Positions 52,449-59,004 of a stretch of 59,004 nucleotides of DNA are shown in pieces; position 1 is the first letter of the stretch, and every line of letters begins with the position of its first letter. The notes beneath the pieces were generated by a model, which was given only the letters and a program-made list of their open reading frames with translations, made no database searches and had not been told where the DNA came from. The translations under genes and the position numbers were made by a program. Source of the DNA: Parafrankia elaeagni. Lineage in GTDB: Bacteria; Actinomycetota; Actinomycetes; Frankiales; Frankiaceae. Where the stretch lies: NCBI RefSeq assembly GCF_000374165.1, contig NZ_KB893670.1, positions 96,713 through 155,716 on the forward strand, read 5' to 3'.

Positions 52449-54110
52449 TCAGCGGATGTCCGGCTCCGCCCGCCAGCCCCGGGCACCGTCGTGGTCTGCC
52501 GGGCCACCCGAACCGTCGGGGTTGCCGGGGCCCGAAGTGCCGGCGGGCGCATCCGCCTCCGGAGCCGCGGCGGACCGGTACTGCGGCGCATGGCTCGGGC
52601 CCGTGTCATAGGGCGGCAGCGGCTGCTGCCCGGTGCTGTACGGCGGCAGCGGGTTCTGGCCGGTGCTGTACGGCGGCAGCGGCTGCTGGCCCGTCTCGTA
52701 CGGCCGCGGGGCAGGCTGGTCCGTCCGGTAGCGGTGGTCGCGGTCGAACGCCCCCGCCGGACTGGCGGAGCCCCCGACACGGTGGCCGCCGGTGTGCGCG
52801 GCATCGCCGGTCCCGTAACGGTCCGGCTGGTAGCTCTCCGGCTGCTGGTAGCTCTCCGGCGGGTAGCTCTCCGGCGGGTAGGCGTCCTGGTAGCTGTTCT
52901 GGTAGGCGTCGTGGCGGGCGTGAGCCGGCTGGGGCGGCTGGGGCGGCTGCGGGTAGCCGCCCGTGGCCGCCGGGCCCTGGGCCCAGCCGTCACCGACGCC
53001 GTACTGGCCGGGACGCCCGCTCTGGGCGTTCTGGCCGCCCGTCATCGGGAGCATCGTCATCCGCTCGGGAACGGTGGCGATCTGGGCGTCGGGCGCGGTG
53101 AGCGCGACACGCACGTGGCGCCGGCCCGACTCGCCGTAGAAACTGCCGGGCGCAACCAGGACACCTACGCTGGAGAGCGCGTCGACCGTGACCCAGCAGT
53201 CCTCACCGCGGGTCGCCCACAGGTACAGGCCGGCCTCGCTGTGGTCGATGGTGAAGCCGGCGACGGCCAGCGCCGCGGCGAGGACGGCCCGGCGGTTGGC
53301 GTAGCGGGCGCGCTGGTCGGCGACGTGCATGTCATCGGCGAGCGCTGCGGTGGTCGCGGCCTGCACCGGCGTCGGCATCATCAGGCCGGAGTGCTTGCGG
53401 ATCTGGAGCAGGCCGTCCACGAGCTCCGGGTCACCGGTGACGAAACCGGCCCGGTAGCCCGCCAGGTTCGACCGCTTGGACAGCGAGTGCACGGCGAGCA
53501 GGCCCTCGTGGGAGCCGCCGCACACGTCCGGATGCAGCACCGAGACGGCACGGGCCTCCCAGCCCAGCTCGATGTAGCACTCGTCGCTGGCGACGATCAC
53601 GCCGCGCTCACGGGCCCAGTTGACGACGGCGCGCATCTCCTCGACGGACAGCACGCGGCCCGTCGGGTTCCCGGGCGAGTTCAGCCAGACCAGGGTGACG
53701 CCCTCGGCGGGCCCGACGACGGGCTCGCAGCGGGCGAGCAGCGCGCCGACCTCGTAGGTCGGGTAGGCCGGGGTGGGCACCCAGACCCGGTCGCCGGGTT
53801 CCAGCCCGAGCTGGGCGGGGAGCTGGGCGACCAGCTCCTTGGTGCCCAGCACCGGCAGCACGGCGGACGGCTCGACGACCACCCCGAGACGGCGGGCCAG
53901 CCAGCCGGCCGCCGCCTCACGCAGATCCGGTGTCCCCGCGGTCAGCGGGTAGCCGGGAGCGTCCGCGGACCCGGCGAGCGCGTGCCGCACGACCTGCGGC
54001 GTCGCGTCGACGGGAGTCCCCACGGACAGGTCGACCAGACCGTACGGGTGGGCCCGCGCCTTCTCCTTGAACGAGACCAGATGGTCCCACGGAAAATCGG
54101 GCAGCCGCAC
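52449..54110 (-). CDS. dapC: Succinyldiaminopimelate transaminase with C-terminal repeat tail
   Basis: A 553-residue class I/II PLP aminotransferase acting on N-succinyl-2-amino-6-oxopimelate. The catalytic part is about residues 1-365: LPDFPWDHLVSFKEKARAHP, LVWLNSPGNPTGRVL, IVASDECYIELGW and the PLP Lys in HSLSKRSNLAGYRAGFV. After it comes a tail of about 190 residues rich in Tyr, Pro, Gln, Gly and Ser, including 10-residue repeats (TGQQPLPPYS). Such a tail is unusual for DapC and resembles aggregation-prone disordered sequence. GTG start at 54110. It follows fdxC with a 59-base gap. Confidence 0.93.
   Translation of the reverse strand: MRLPDFPWDHLVSFKEKARAHPYGLVDLSVGTPVDATPQVVRHALAGSADAPGYPLTAGTPDLREAAAGWLARRLGVVVEPSAVLPVLGTKELVAQLPAQLGLEPGDRVWVPTPAYPTYEVGALLARCEPVVGPAEGVTLVWLNSPGNPTGRVLSVEEMRAVVNWARERGVIVASDECYIELGWEARAVSVLHPDVCGGSHEGLLAVHSLSKRSNLAGYRAGFVTGDPELVDGLLQIRKHSGLMMPTPVQAATTAALADDMHVADQRARYANRRAVLAAALAVAGFTIDHSEAGLYLWATRGEDCWVTVDALSSVGVLVAPGSFYGESGRRHVRVALTAPDAQIATVPERMTMLPMTGGQNAQSGRPGQYGVGDGWAQGPAATGGYPQPPQPPQPAHARHDAYQNSYQDAYPPESYPPESYQQPESYQPDRYGTGDAAHTGGHRVGGSASPAGAFDRDHRYRTDQPAPRPYETGQQPLPPYSTGQNPLPPYSTGQQPLPPYDTGPSHAPQYRSAAAPEADAPAGTSGPGNPDGSGGPADHDGARGWRAEPDIR
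52609..52700. repeat. 30-bp tandem repeats in the dapC tail
   Basis: Three copies of a 30-bp unit encoding Thr-Gly-Gln-Gln/Asn-Pro-Leu-Pro-Pro-Tyr-Ser/Asp inside the dapC tail. Confidence 0.85.
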
Positions 54111-54169
54111 CCGAGACCGCCCCGGCGATCGGATCGTCCGGGGCGGTCCAGCCGACTCCCCCGGACCGG

Positions 54170-54493
54170 TCAGGACTCGGCCTGGGGGGCCAGCGCCGAG
54201 ACGGCGGGCGGATCGAACTCGAGTGCGCCGACCTTGGACGCTCCACCCGGCGAGCCGAGCTCCTCGAAGAACGTGGCGTTCGTGTCGGTGTAGGTCTTCC
54301 ACTGCTCGGGGACGTCGTCCTCGTAGTAAATGGCCTCCACCGGACAGACAGGCTCACACGCACCACAGTCGACGCACTCGTCAGGCTGGATGTAGAGCAT
54401 CCGTCCGCCTTCGTAGATGCAGTCGACCGGGCACTCCTCGATGCATGCCCTGTCCTTTACATCAACACAGGGCTCCGCGATGACGTAGGTCAC
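54170..54493 (-). CDS. fdxC: Seven-iron ferredoxin FdxC
   Basis: A 107-residue soluble ferredoxin of 3Fe-4S/4Fe-4S type: YVIAEPCVDVKDRACIEECP and CIYEG, then ECVDCGACEPVCPVEAIY. It shuttles electrons in the cytoplasm. The GTG at 54493 has GAGGAGG 8 bases ahead, so upstream residues in the open frame are not used. It sits upstream of dapC as in other actinobacteria (Rv1177 type). Confidence 0.96.
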   Translation of the reverse strand: MTYVIAEPCVDVKDRACIEECPVDCIYEGGRMLYIQPDECVDCGACEPVCPVEAIYYEDDVPEQWKTYTDTNATFFEELGSPGGASKVGALEFDPPAVSALAPQAES

Positions 54494-54582
54494 CGGACGT
54501 TCCTCCTCGAGCTCACGGACGACTGAGTTCCTTAGTATCGACCTGGACAGTTCGGTGTCGACAGCAAGGGCGTGCACTGGTC

Positions 54583-54966
54583 GTGTATGTCGTCCACATC
54601 ACTCCAGCAGACATCGGCTCACGGGTCGTGATCCGGCGTCGTATTCCCGGACCGCTCCCCCTGAGTGATGTTCTGGGCACGCTTGAGTCCTGGTCCGAAG
54701 GCGAGCTTCGCCTCCGTCGCTCCGACGGTACGACAGTGAGCGTGCCCGAGGAATCCCTAGTGGCGGCGCGTGTCGTCCCCCCGACACCCCGCCGGGCCAC
54801 CGGGCGATCCCCCGGCCAGGCACCCGGTTCATATCAGGCCGGATCAGGCCGCCGCCAGGAGATCGCGGAACGCAACAAGCAGATCACAGAAGAGGACGTC
54901 CCGCCGGATGACCCGAAGGACGGGGCGGACCGCGGCGCCCCCCGCGGCGATACTGAAGGACAATGA
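54583..54966 (+). CDS. Stand-alone SH3-like domain of the GNAT-associated type
   Basis: A 127-residue protein. The first 65 residues (VVHITPADIGSRVVIRRRIP, LSDVLGTLESWSEGELRLRR, RSDGTTVSVPEESLVAAR) match the N-terminal SH3-like domain that in other actinobacteria is fused to a GNAT acetyltransferase. The rest here is a charged disordered tail and no acetyltransferase follows, so it looks like a reduced descendant or a truncated gene. GTG start at 54583, weak Shine-Dalgarno. Divergent from fdxC. Confidence 0.75.
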   Translation: MYVVHITPADIGSRVVIRRRIPGPLPLSDVLGTLESWSEGELRLRRSDGTTVSVPEESLVAARVVPPTPRRATGRSPGQAPGSYQAGSGRRQEIAERNKQITEEDVPPDDPKDGADRGAPRGDTEGQ

Positions 54967-55165
54967 CGGTCAGCAGGACGGCCACCGGGACGCGAGCGAC
55001 TGGTCCGCGTGCTGGACAGGCAGGGTGAGGGGTCCGGGCGCACATCCGTGGGCCCGGGCGGGAGCGCGGAGGGCCGGGCGGGGTGGGCCCAGACCTGATC
55101 GGTCCCCGGATCGACGCAGACGCCGGTCGGCTCGGACGGGCTGATCCGAACGTGGAGGTCCAGCG

Positions 55166-56071
55166 GTGAGCGCCCACAGCAGGCGGATGTTCGCCACGGT
55201 CGTCCGGCGCGAGCAGGTCGACCTCGCTCTCGCGTGTCATCTGATCGCCGCCGAGGCCGGTCCCGAGACGAACCCGGTCGAGACGAGCCGGGCGCTCGAC
55301 GCGTTGGCCGCGGAGACGGCCCCGCTGCTCGCGGCGCGCGGCGCGACCGCCCGGGGCAGCGGCCGCGGGCAGCCCGCGGCGGAGGCCGCCGCCGAGCCGG
55401 CCGCCGACGGCCGGGGCCTCCTCGCCGGCCTGGATCTACGGGTCGCCGCGGAGACGCTGGGCGAGTCGCTCGGTGAGCACGCCGGGTTCGCCGGTCACGA
55501 CAGCGACTACGACGACCTCCGGGCCTCCCTGCTTCCCGAGGTGCTCCGCCGCCGCCGCGGCCTGCCGATCCTGCTGTCCGTGGTCTGGATCGAGGTCGCG
55601 CGCCGGCTCGGCATCCCCGCCTACGCGGTCGGGCTGCCCGGGCATGTGATCGTCGCGGTGGGCGCGCCCGGCGAGAACATCCTGGTCGACCCCTACTCCG
55701 GTGGCCGGATCATGTCCGTCCACGACGCGGCGGCCCGGGTGCGCGCCGGCGGCACCCCGTTCACCCGCGCGCATCTCGCCCCGATGTCCCCGGAGGACCT
55801 GCTGGCCCGCATCCTGGGCAACATCCGGGTGCTCGCGGCGCGCACGGACGTCCCGCGGACCCGCCTGTGGGCGGTCGAGCTGTCCCTGCTGCTGCCGCAC
55901 CACCCGGCGGCACTGCGGCGGGAGCGCGGGGAACTGCGCGTCCGGCTGGGCGACTTCCTCGGCGGTGCCCGGGATCTGACCAACTTCGCCGATGCCGTCG
56001 CGACCGTCGAGCCCGCGGCATCGGCGGCGGCCCGACAGGCGGCCGGCTCCGCGCGGGCCAAGCTCAACTGA
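55166..56071 (+). CDS. SirB1/transglutaminase-like protein
   Basis: A 301-residue protein with a transglutaminase-like/SirB1 N domain: DYDDLRASLLPEVLRRRRGL, PILLSVVWIEVARRLGIP, AYAVGLPGHVIVAVG, and ENILVDPYSGGRIMS, then a helical repeat part (PEDLLARILGNIRVLAAR) like the TPR-type end of SirB1. An Ala/Gly insert near residues 60-85 breaks the N-terminal part. GGAGGTC lies 6 bases before the GTG. Neighbour of fdxC/dapC in many actinobacteria. Enzyme activity is unproven: the usual Cys is not obvious, and PGHV supplies a His. Confidence 0.88.
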   Translation: MSAHSRRMFATVVRREQVDLALACHLIAAEAGPETNPVETSRALDALAAETAPLLAARGATARGSGRGQPAAEAAAEPAADGRGLLAGLDLRVAAETLGESLGEHAGFAGHDSDYDDLRASLLPEVLRRRRGLPILLSVVWIEVARRLGIPAYAVGLPGHVIVAVGAPGENILVDPYSGGRIMSVHDAAARVRAGGTPFTRAHLAPMSPEDLLARILGNIRVLAARTDVPRTRLWAVELSLLLPHHPAALRRERGELRVRLGDFLGGARDLTNFADAVATVEPAASAAARQAAGSARAKLN

Positions 56072-56118
56072 CCAGCTCCCGCCCGTCCCAGCTCCCGCCT
56101 GTCCCAGCTCCCGTCGCC

Positions 56119-56739
56119 TCAGCTCCCGTCGCCCGCGCGCGGGCCGGTCGACAGGTAGGCGCCCTCGTAGAAGACCAGCGGCGCCGCGTCCGGGCGGGGT
56201 CGGGCCAGGCCCATCACCTCGCCGACGACAAGGGTGTGGTCACCGGCCGGATGGGTTGCGACAGTGCCGCATTCCAGGAGTGCCAGCGCACCGTCCAGCA
56301 GCGCGACACCGGTGCGCGGCCCGAGCGAATGCGCCCAGCCGCGGAGCTGCCGGTCACCCGGATCCGCCGCGCCGCCCCGCCGGGCGAAGTCGCGGGACGC
56401 CTGGCTCATGTCGTCCGCGAGGACGGAGACCCCCCACACCCCGGCCGCCAGCAGCGGATCGTGGAATCGGGCGTCCTGCCGGACACTGACGAGGACCAGC
56501 AACGGCTCGAGCGACACCGAGACGAACGAGTTCGCGGTCATCGCCAGATGACGTCCGTCGACGACGGTGGTCAGAACGGTGACACCGGTGGCGAACCGCC
56601 CGACGACCTTGCGGAAGGCATCTGGGTCCGGCCGCTCCAGGATTCCGGGCGCATCCGCGGGACGGGATCGCGCACGAGGCGAGTCCACGGGGACGGGCTC
56701 GGGCAGGGGCTGGCGCGCTGGGCTTGCCACGGCGGCCAC
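56119..56739 (-). CDS. Flavin reductase family protein
   Basis: A 206-residue FMN-binding split-barrel protein. After a Pro/Ala-rich 35-residue start it shows FRKVVGRFATGVTVLTTVVD, GRHLAMTANSFVSVSLEPLL, FHDPLLAAGVWGVSVL, and DHTLVVGEVMGL. The family supplies reduced flavin to two-component monooxygenases, but no oxygenase is nearby. GTG start at 56739; a GTG at 56730 is an alternative. Confidence 0.93.
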   Translation of the reverse strand: MAAVASPARQPLPEPVPVDSPRARSRPADAPGILERPDPDAFRKVVGRFATGVTVLTTVVDGRHLAMTANSFVSVSLEPLLVLVSVRQDARFHDPLLAAGVWGVSVLADDMSQASRDFARRGGAADPGDRQLRGWAHSLGPRTGVALLDGALALLECGTVATHPAGDHTLVVGEVMGLARPRPDAAPLVFYEGAYLSTGPRAGDGS

Positions 56740-56886
56740 GCTACCGCCGAGGCAGGGGCCACACCGGGCCCCGGTTCCCCATCAGTGACCATCGACACCG
56801 CCACCGCACACCCGCCGGTGGCGGCAGAACCCACGCGACGGCCCGGCCGACCACGCTCGATGCCCCATGGCGGCGCGCGCCGCCGG

Positions 56887-57546
56887 TCAGCCCCCGCCAG
56901 CCCGCGGCGCAGGCCGTGACGGCACCCTCGGGGACGCTGCCATCGGCGGCAGGGCCGTCAGGCCGCGCCGGGCCTTCCCGACCACGGCGACGACCACCGG
57001 CGTCAGCACGCCGATCCCGAGGAAGAGATAGCCCGTCGCCGACGCCTTGAGCAGAAGATCACCCTCGGTCCGCGACGAGGCCAGCGCGAGGACGATCGGC
57101 AGCCAGCCGATCAGGATGATCATCGCTCCGAGTCGGGTACCGGTCAGCCAGCGGACCAGCAGCGCCGCACCGGCGTTGCCGACCAGCGCCATCAGCAGGC
57201 CGACCGAGATCAGGAAACCTCCCGGCCGCGGCCCGGCAGTCACCAGGACCACCCCGTACAACCCGAGCACGAACCCGGCGAGGACGCCGAAGGCGTAGGA
57301 CCCGCCGAGGAGGACCCGTCCCGGCGCGTGCGGGCCGGCAGCAACCGATGCGACCGGCGGAACCGGCGGAACTGATTGGACGGACGGGGCGGCCGGGACG
57401 GGCTCGCTGCCGGGAGCGGCCCCCCTCGTAGCGGGGGCGGAGCCGCTTCTGCCCGTGGCGGCTCCGCCCCCGCTACGGGCAGGCCTGCCGCGGGCAGCCT
57501 TGCCGGGGCCTGAGCTGGGGCCGGGGCCACGGGTCGGACGGGGCAT
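56887..57546 (-). CDS. DUF6113-type integral membrane protein
   Basis: A 219-residue membrane protein. An 80-residue disordered N-terminus (Gly/Pro/Ser/Ala) is followed by about four hydrophobic helices: SYAFGVLAGFVLGLYGVVLV, GGFLISVGLLMALVGNAGAA, LGAMIILIGWLPIVLALASS, and GYLFLGIGVLTPVVVAVVGK. This order and length fit the actinobacterial DUF6113 family as I recall it; function unknown. ATG at 57546. A 19-bp perfect inverted repeat lies in its N-terminal coding part. Confidence 0.8.
   Translation of the reverse strand: MPRPTRGPGPSSGPGKAARGRPARSGGGAATGRSGSAPATRGAAPGSEPVPAAPSVQSVPPVPPVASVAAGPHAPGRVLLGGSYAFGVLAGFVLGLYGVVLVTAGPRPGGFLISVGLLMALVGNAGAALLVRWLTGTRLGAMIILIGWLPIVLALASSRTEGDLLLKASATGYLFLGIGVLTPVVVAVVGKARRGLTALPPMAASPRVPSRPAPRAGGG
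57428..57476. repeat. 19-bp perfect inverted repeat inside DUF6113 gene
   Basis: GTAGCGGGGGCGGAGCCGC and its perfect complement, 11 bases apart, within the disordered N-terminal coding region. It folds into a strong hairpin in the mRNA. Confidence 0.9.
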
Positions 57547-57619
57547 TCTCCGACAGTAGGCCATGGACCGTTCGGTTCGAGCGCCGGCGGCGAACGGGTG
57601 ATCGACCCGCGTCCCCTCC

Positions 57620-58714
57620 TCAGCGGACGGCGAGCTCCACCGGCACGGCGACGACGTCCACGAGTGCCCCGCGCCGCCAGACCGTCATCTCCACCGGTTG
57701 CCCGATGGTGTCCTCGGAGAGGAGCCGCTGCAGATCACCCGGCCCGGCCACCGGCGTCCCGGCCACCGAGAGGACGAGATCGTCCGCGAACAGGCCGGCC
57801 CGCCCCGCCGGGCTCCCCCGCACCACCTCCGCGAGGCGCAGGCCGTACCGCTGCCCCGTCCGGCCGGCGAGGCCGGACGGCAGTGGGACCCGCGCGCTGG
57901 CGACCCCGAGGTAGGCGCGGCGGACCCGCCCATCCCGGATCAGCGCGGCGAGGATGTGCCGGGTGGTGCTGTTCACCGGCACCGCAAGGCCCAGCCCGAT
58001 ACCGGCGACGGCCGTGTTGACGCCGACGACCCGGCCGTCGTCGGTGACAAGCGCACCGCCGGAGTTCCCCGGGTTCAGCGCGGCATCGGTCTGGATCACC
58101 TCGTCGACGACACGCACCGCGGAGCCGGAACGGGTCGGCAGTGATCGGTTCAGTGCGCTGACGACACCGGCGGTGACGCTCCCGGTCAGCCCCAGCGGGT
58201 TGCCGACGGCCACGACCAGCTGGCCGACCCGCAGGGTGGCCGCGTCGCCGAGCTGGGCCGGCGCCGGCGTGGCCCCCCGGGCCCGCAGGACGGCGAGGTC
58301 CGACAGCGGATCGGCGCCGACGAGGTCGACGGCCCGCTCGGTCCCGTCGACGAACTCCGCGGTGCCGACGGACGTCCCAGCGTGGTTTCCCTCGACGACG
58401 TGGGCGGAGGTGAGAAGGAAGCCGTCCTCGGTGAACAGGACGGCGGAGCCGGCGCCGGGGCCGCGCGGGGTGCGGACCCGCAGGCTGGCCACGCTCGGGG
58501 TCACCTGTTCGGCCACCCGGGTGACGATCCTCGAGTAGGCGTCCAACGCGGCGTTGTCGGCAGCGGCAGCGGCGTCAGCACCGGCGCCGGCGGACTCACC
58601 CGGGCCGCCGGGTCGGCCCGGCTCCGCAGGGCGGCCGGGTTCGGCCGGCTCCGCAGGGCGGCCGGGTTCGGCCGGCTCGCCCCCAGGGCGGGGCACCCCC
58701 CGGTTACGGAACAT
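57620..58714 (-). CDS. HtrA-like trypsin/PDZ protease without membrane segment
   Basis: A 364-residue S1C protease. The Pro/Gly/Glu/Ala-rich N-terminus (residues 1-55) is followed by the protease domain with His (LLTSAHVVEGN), Asp (SDLAVLRARG) and Ser (NPGNSGGALVTDD), and a PDZ domain (RAYLGVASARVPL, AGRAGLFADDLVLSVAGTP). No signal peptide or membrane helix is present, unlike the large htrA at 37133, so a cytoplasmic protease is suggested. The ATG at 58714 overlaps the 34-residue ORF. Last complete large gene of the window. Confidence 0.9.
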   Translation of the reverse strand: MFRNRGVPRPGGEPAEPGRPAEPAEPGRPAEPGRPGGPGESAGAGADAAAAADNAALDAYSRIVTRVAEQVTPSVASLRVRTPRGPGAGSAVLFTEDGFLLTSAHVVEGNHAGTSVGTAEFVDGTERAVDLVGADPLSDLAVLRARGATPAPAQLGDAATLRVGQLVVAVGNPLGLTGSVTAGVVSALNRSLPTRSGSAVRVVDEVIQTDAALNPGNSGGALVTDDGRVVGVNTAVAGIGLGLAVPVNSTTRHILAALIRDGRVRRAYLGVASARVPLPSGLAGRTGQRYGLRLAEVVRGSPAGRAGLFADDLVLSVAGTPVAGPGDLQRLLSEDTIGQPVEMTVWRRGALVDVVAVPVELAVR

Positions 58715-58808
58715 CGGTGCCGCCCTCGGGGATGACGGTCACGCCCGGGGTTTCGAGGGGCGCGAGCCACCCCTTCGGGCTCGGGCGGGCGCTGCCGTGC
58801 TGGGCCAT
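58704..58808 (-). CDS. 34-residue ORF coupled to the HtrA-like gene
   Basis: A short ORF beginning MAQHGSARPSPKGWLAPLET and ending VTVIPEGGTDVP. A strong GAGGAGG lies 6 bases before its ATG, and its stop overlaps the protease start by 11 bases. It may be a real small protein or a translated leader that controls the protease. No family recognised. Confidence 0.6.
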   Translation of the reverse strand: MAQHGSARPSPKGWLAPLETPGVTVIPEGGTDVP

Positions 58809-58824
58809 CCGAACCTCCTCGCAC

Positions 58825-58849
58825 TGATTACAGCGTTGCATCTGTATCA
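58825..58849. promoter_or_regulatory. Operator-like dyad upstream of the small ORF/protease
   Basis: TGATTACAG, 8 bases, CTGTATCA: an imperfect palindrome, AT-richer than its surroundings, about 17 bases before the ATG and just outside the Shine-Dalgarno of the small ORF. Likely a repressor or activator site. Confidence 0.5.
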
Positions 58850-59004
58850 ACGACTGCACCTGAGAAGGACATGCCGCCCTGGCGTCCACCCTCGGCGGAA
58901 ACACCACTTACGTGGACGGACCAGCGGCGACACGGCGGCGCTGCACCACGGCTGACGGGTCGACGCGGTCGGCGGGCCGGCGGGGCCGGCGGGGCCGGCG
59001 GGTC
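58850..59004. other. Window end, no gene seen
   Basis: About 155 bases upstream of the protease unit. It holds GGGGCCGGC-type repeats at the end and no supported gene. Confidence 0.5.

Noticed and set aside
50211-54293. A 1360-codon open frame on the plus strand antisense to dapE, dapD and dapC
   Set aside because: It mirrors real genes on the other strand; composition is the His/Asp/Arg-rich pattern that arises from high GC at third positions. No domain is present.

Overview
The window is about 59 kb of very GC-rich, gene-dense actinobacterial chromosome (by eye well above 70% G+C, with almost every third codon position G or C). Gene content and order point to a high-GC actinomycete. Two blocks match my recollection of the Mycobacterium tuberculosis gene order: moeZ/TetR/DUF3107/ferritin-like/rhlE/ParA (Rv3206c-Rv3213c) and the mrp/tatB/htrA/anti-sigma/sigE/O-methyltransferase to folP2/LOG/dapE/dapD/fdxC stretch (Rv1177-Rv1232c region). 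DUF6758, DUF397, SUFU and DUF6113 proteins, long Ala/Pro/Gly-rich linkers and many minisatellites suggest a Frankia-like or other non-mycobacterial actinomycete. That is inference; no rRNA or other species marker is present. I see no rRNA, tRNA, CRISPR array, insertion sequence or prophage.

Layout. 1-8 kb: MoeZ sulfur-carrier activation, TetR regulator, DUF3107, ferritin-like protein, DEAD-box RNA helicase, zinc-ribbon protein and ParA-type ATPase. 8-11.3 kb: two coupled DUF21-CBS (CorC-like) membrane proteins and a MhuD-like heme monooxygenase. 11.5-16.6 kb: an accessory stretch with two orphan proteins, an AT-rich patch, an XRE-DUF397 regulatory pair with a second DUF397 gene on the other strand, a RecB-like Fe-S nuclease and a small chorismate mutase. 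16.6-21.1 kb: DUF1003, MgtE-N/CBS, a double TerD protein and a SUFU protein. 21.2-25.3 kb: divergent aldehyde dehydrogenase and 4-aminobutyrate aminotransferase, then a repeat-encoded small ORF coupled to a DUF6758 protein. 25.4-30 kb: cytochrome oxidase subunit I, diacylglycerol kinase-like protein and PhoD. 30.1-34.1 kb: an SMC-like ATPase, a HEPN-like protein and a PHP hydrolase in one direction; this is the best candidate for an undescribed system. 34-42.7 kb: MarR, Mrp, TatB, HtrA, anti-sigma, SigE and O-methyltransferase (envelope stress and protein export). 42.7-50.2 kb: two hypotheticals, leucyl aminopeptidase, DUF3117, a DivIVA-like protein, FolP2-type protein and two LOG proteins. 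50.3-54.5 kb: dapE, dapD, dapC and fdxC, the succinylase branch of lysine/diaminopimelate synthesis plus a ferredoxin. 54.6-58.8 kb: SH3-like fragment, SirB1-like protein, flavin reductase, DUF6113 membrane protein, and a second HtrA-like protease preceded by a 34-residue ORF.

Working together. SigE and its zinc-binding anti-sigma factor overlap by 4 bp and sit beside HtrA and TatB, an envelope-stress module with an ECF-type promoter and an inverted repeat in front of sigE. The ATPase-HEPN pair overlaps by 4 bp and looks like a compact nucleic-acid-sensing or toxin-type unit set among housekeeping genes. Two genes (PHP, certain; rhlE, probable) appear to start with CTG behind strong Shine-Dalgarno sequences. 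Strong GC-rich hairpins separate several transcription units. Short tandem repeats, many with a period that is a multiple of 3, recur both inside genes and between them.
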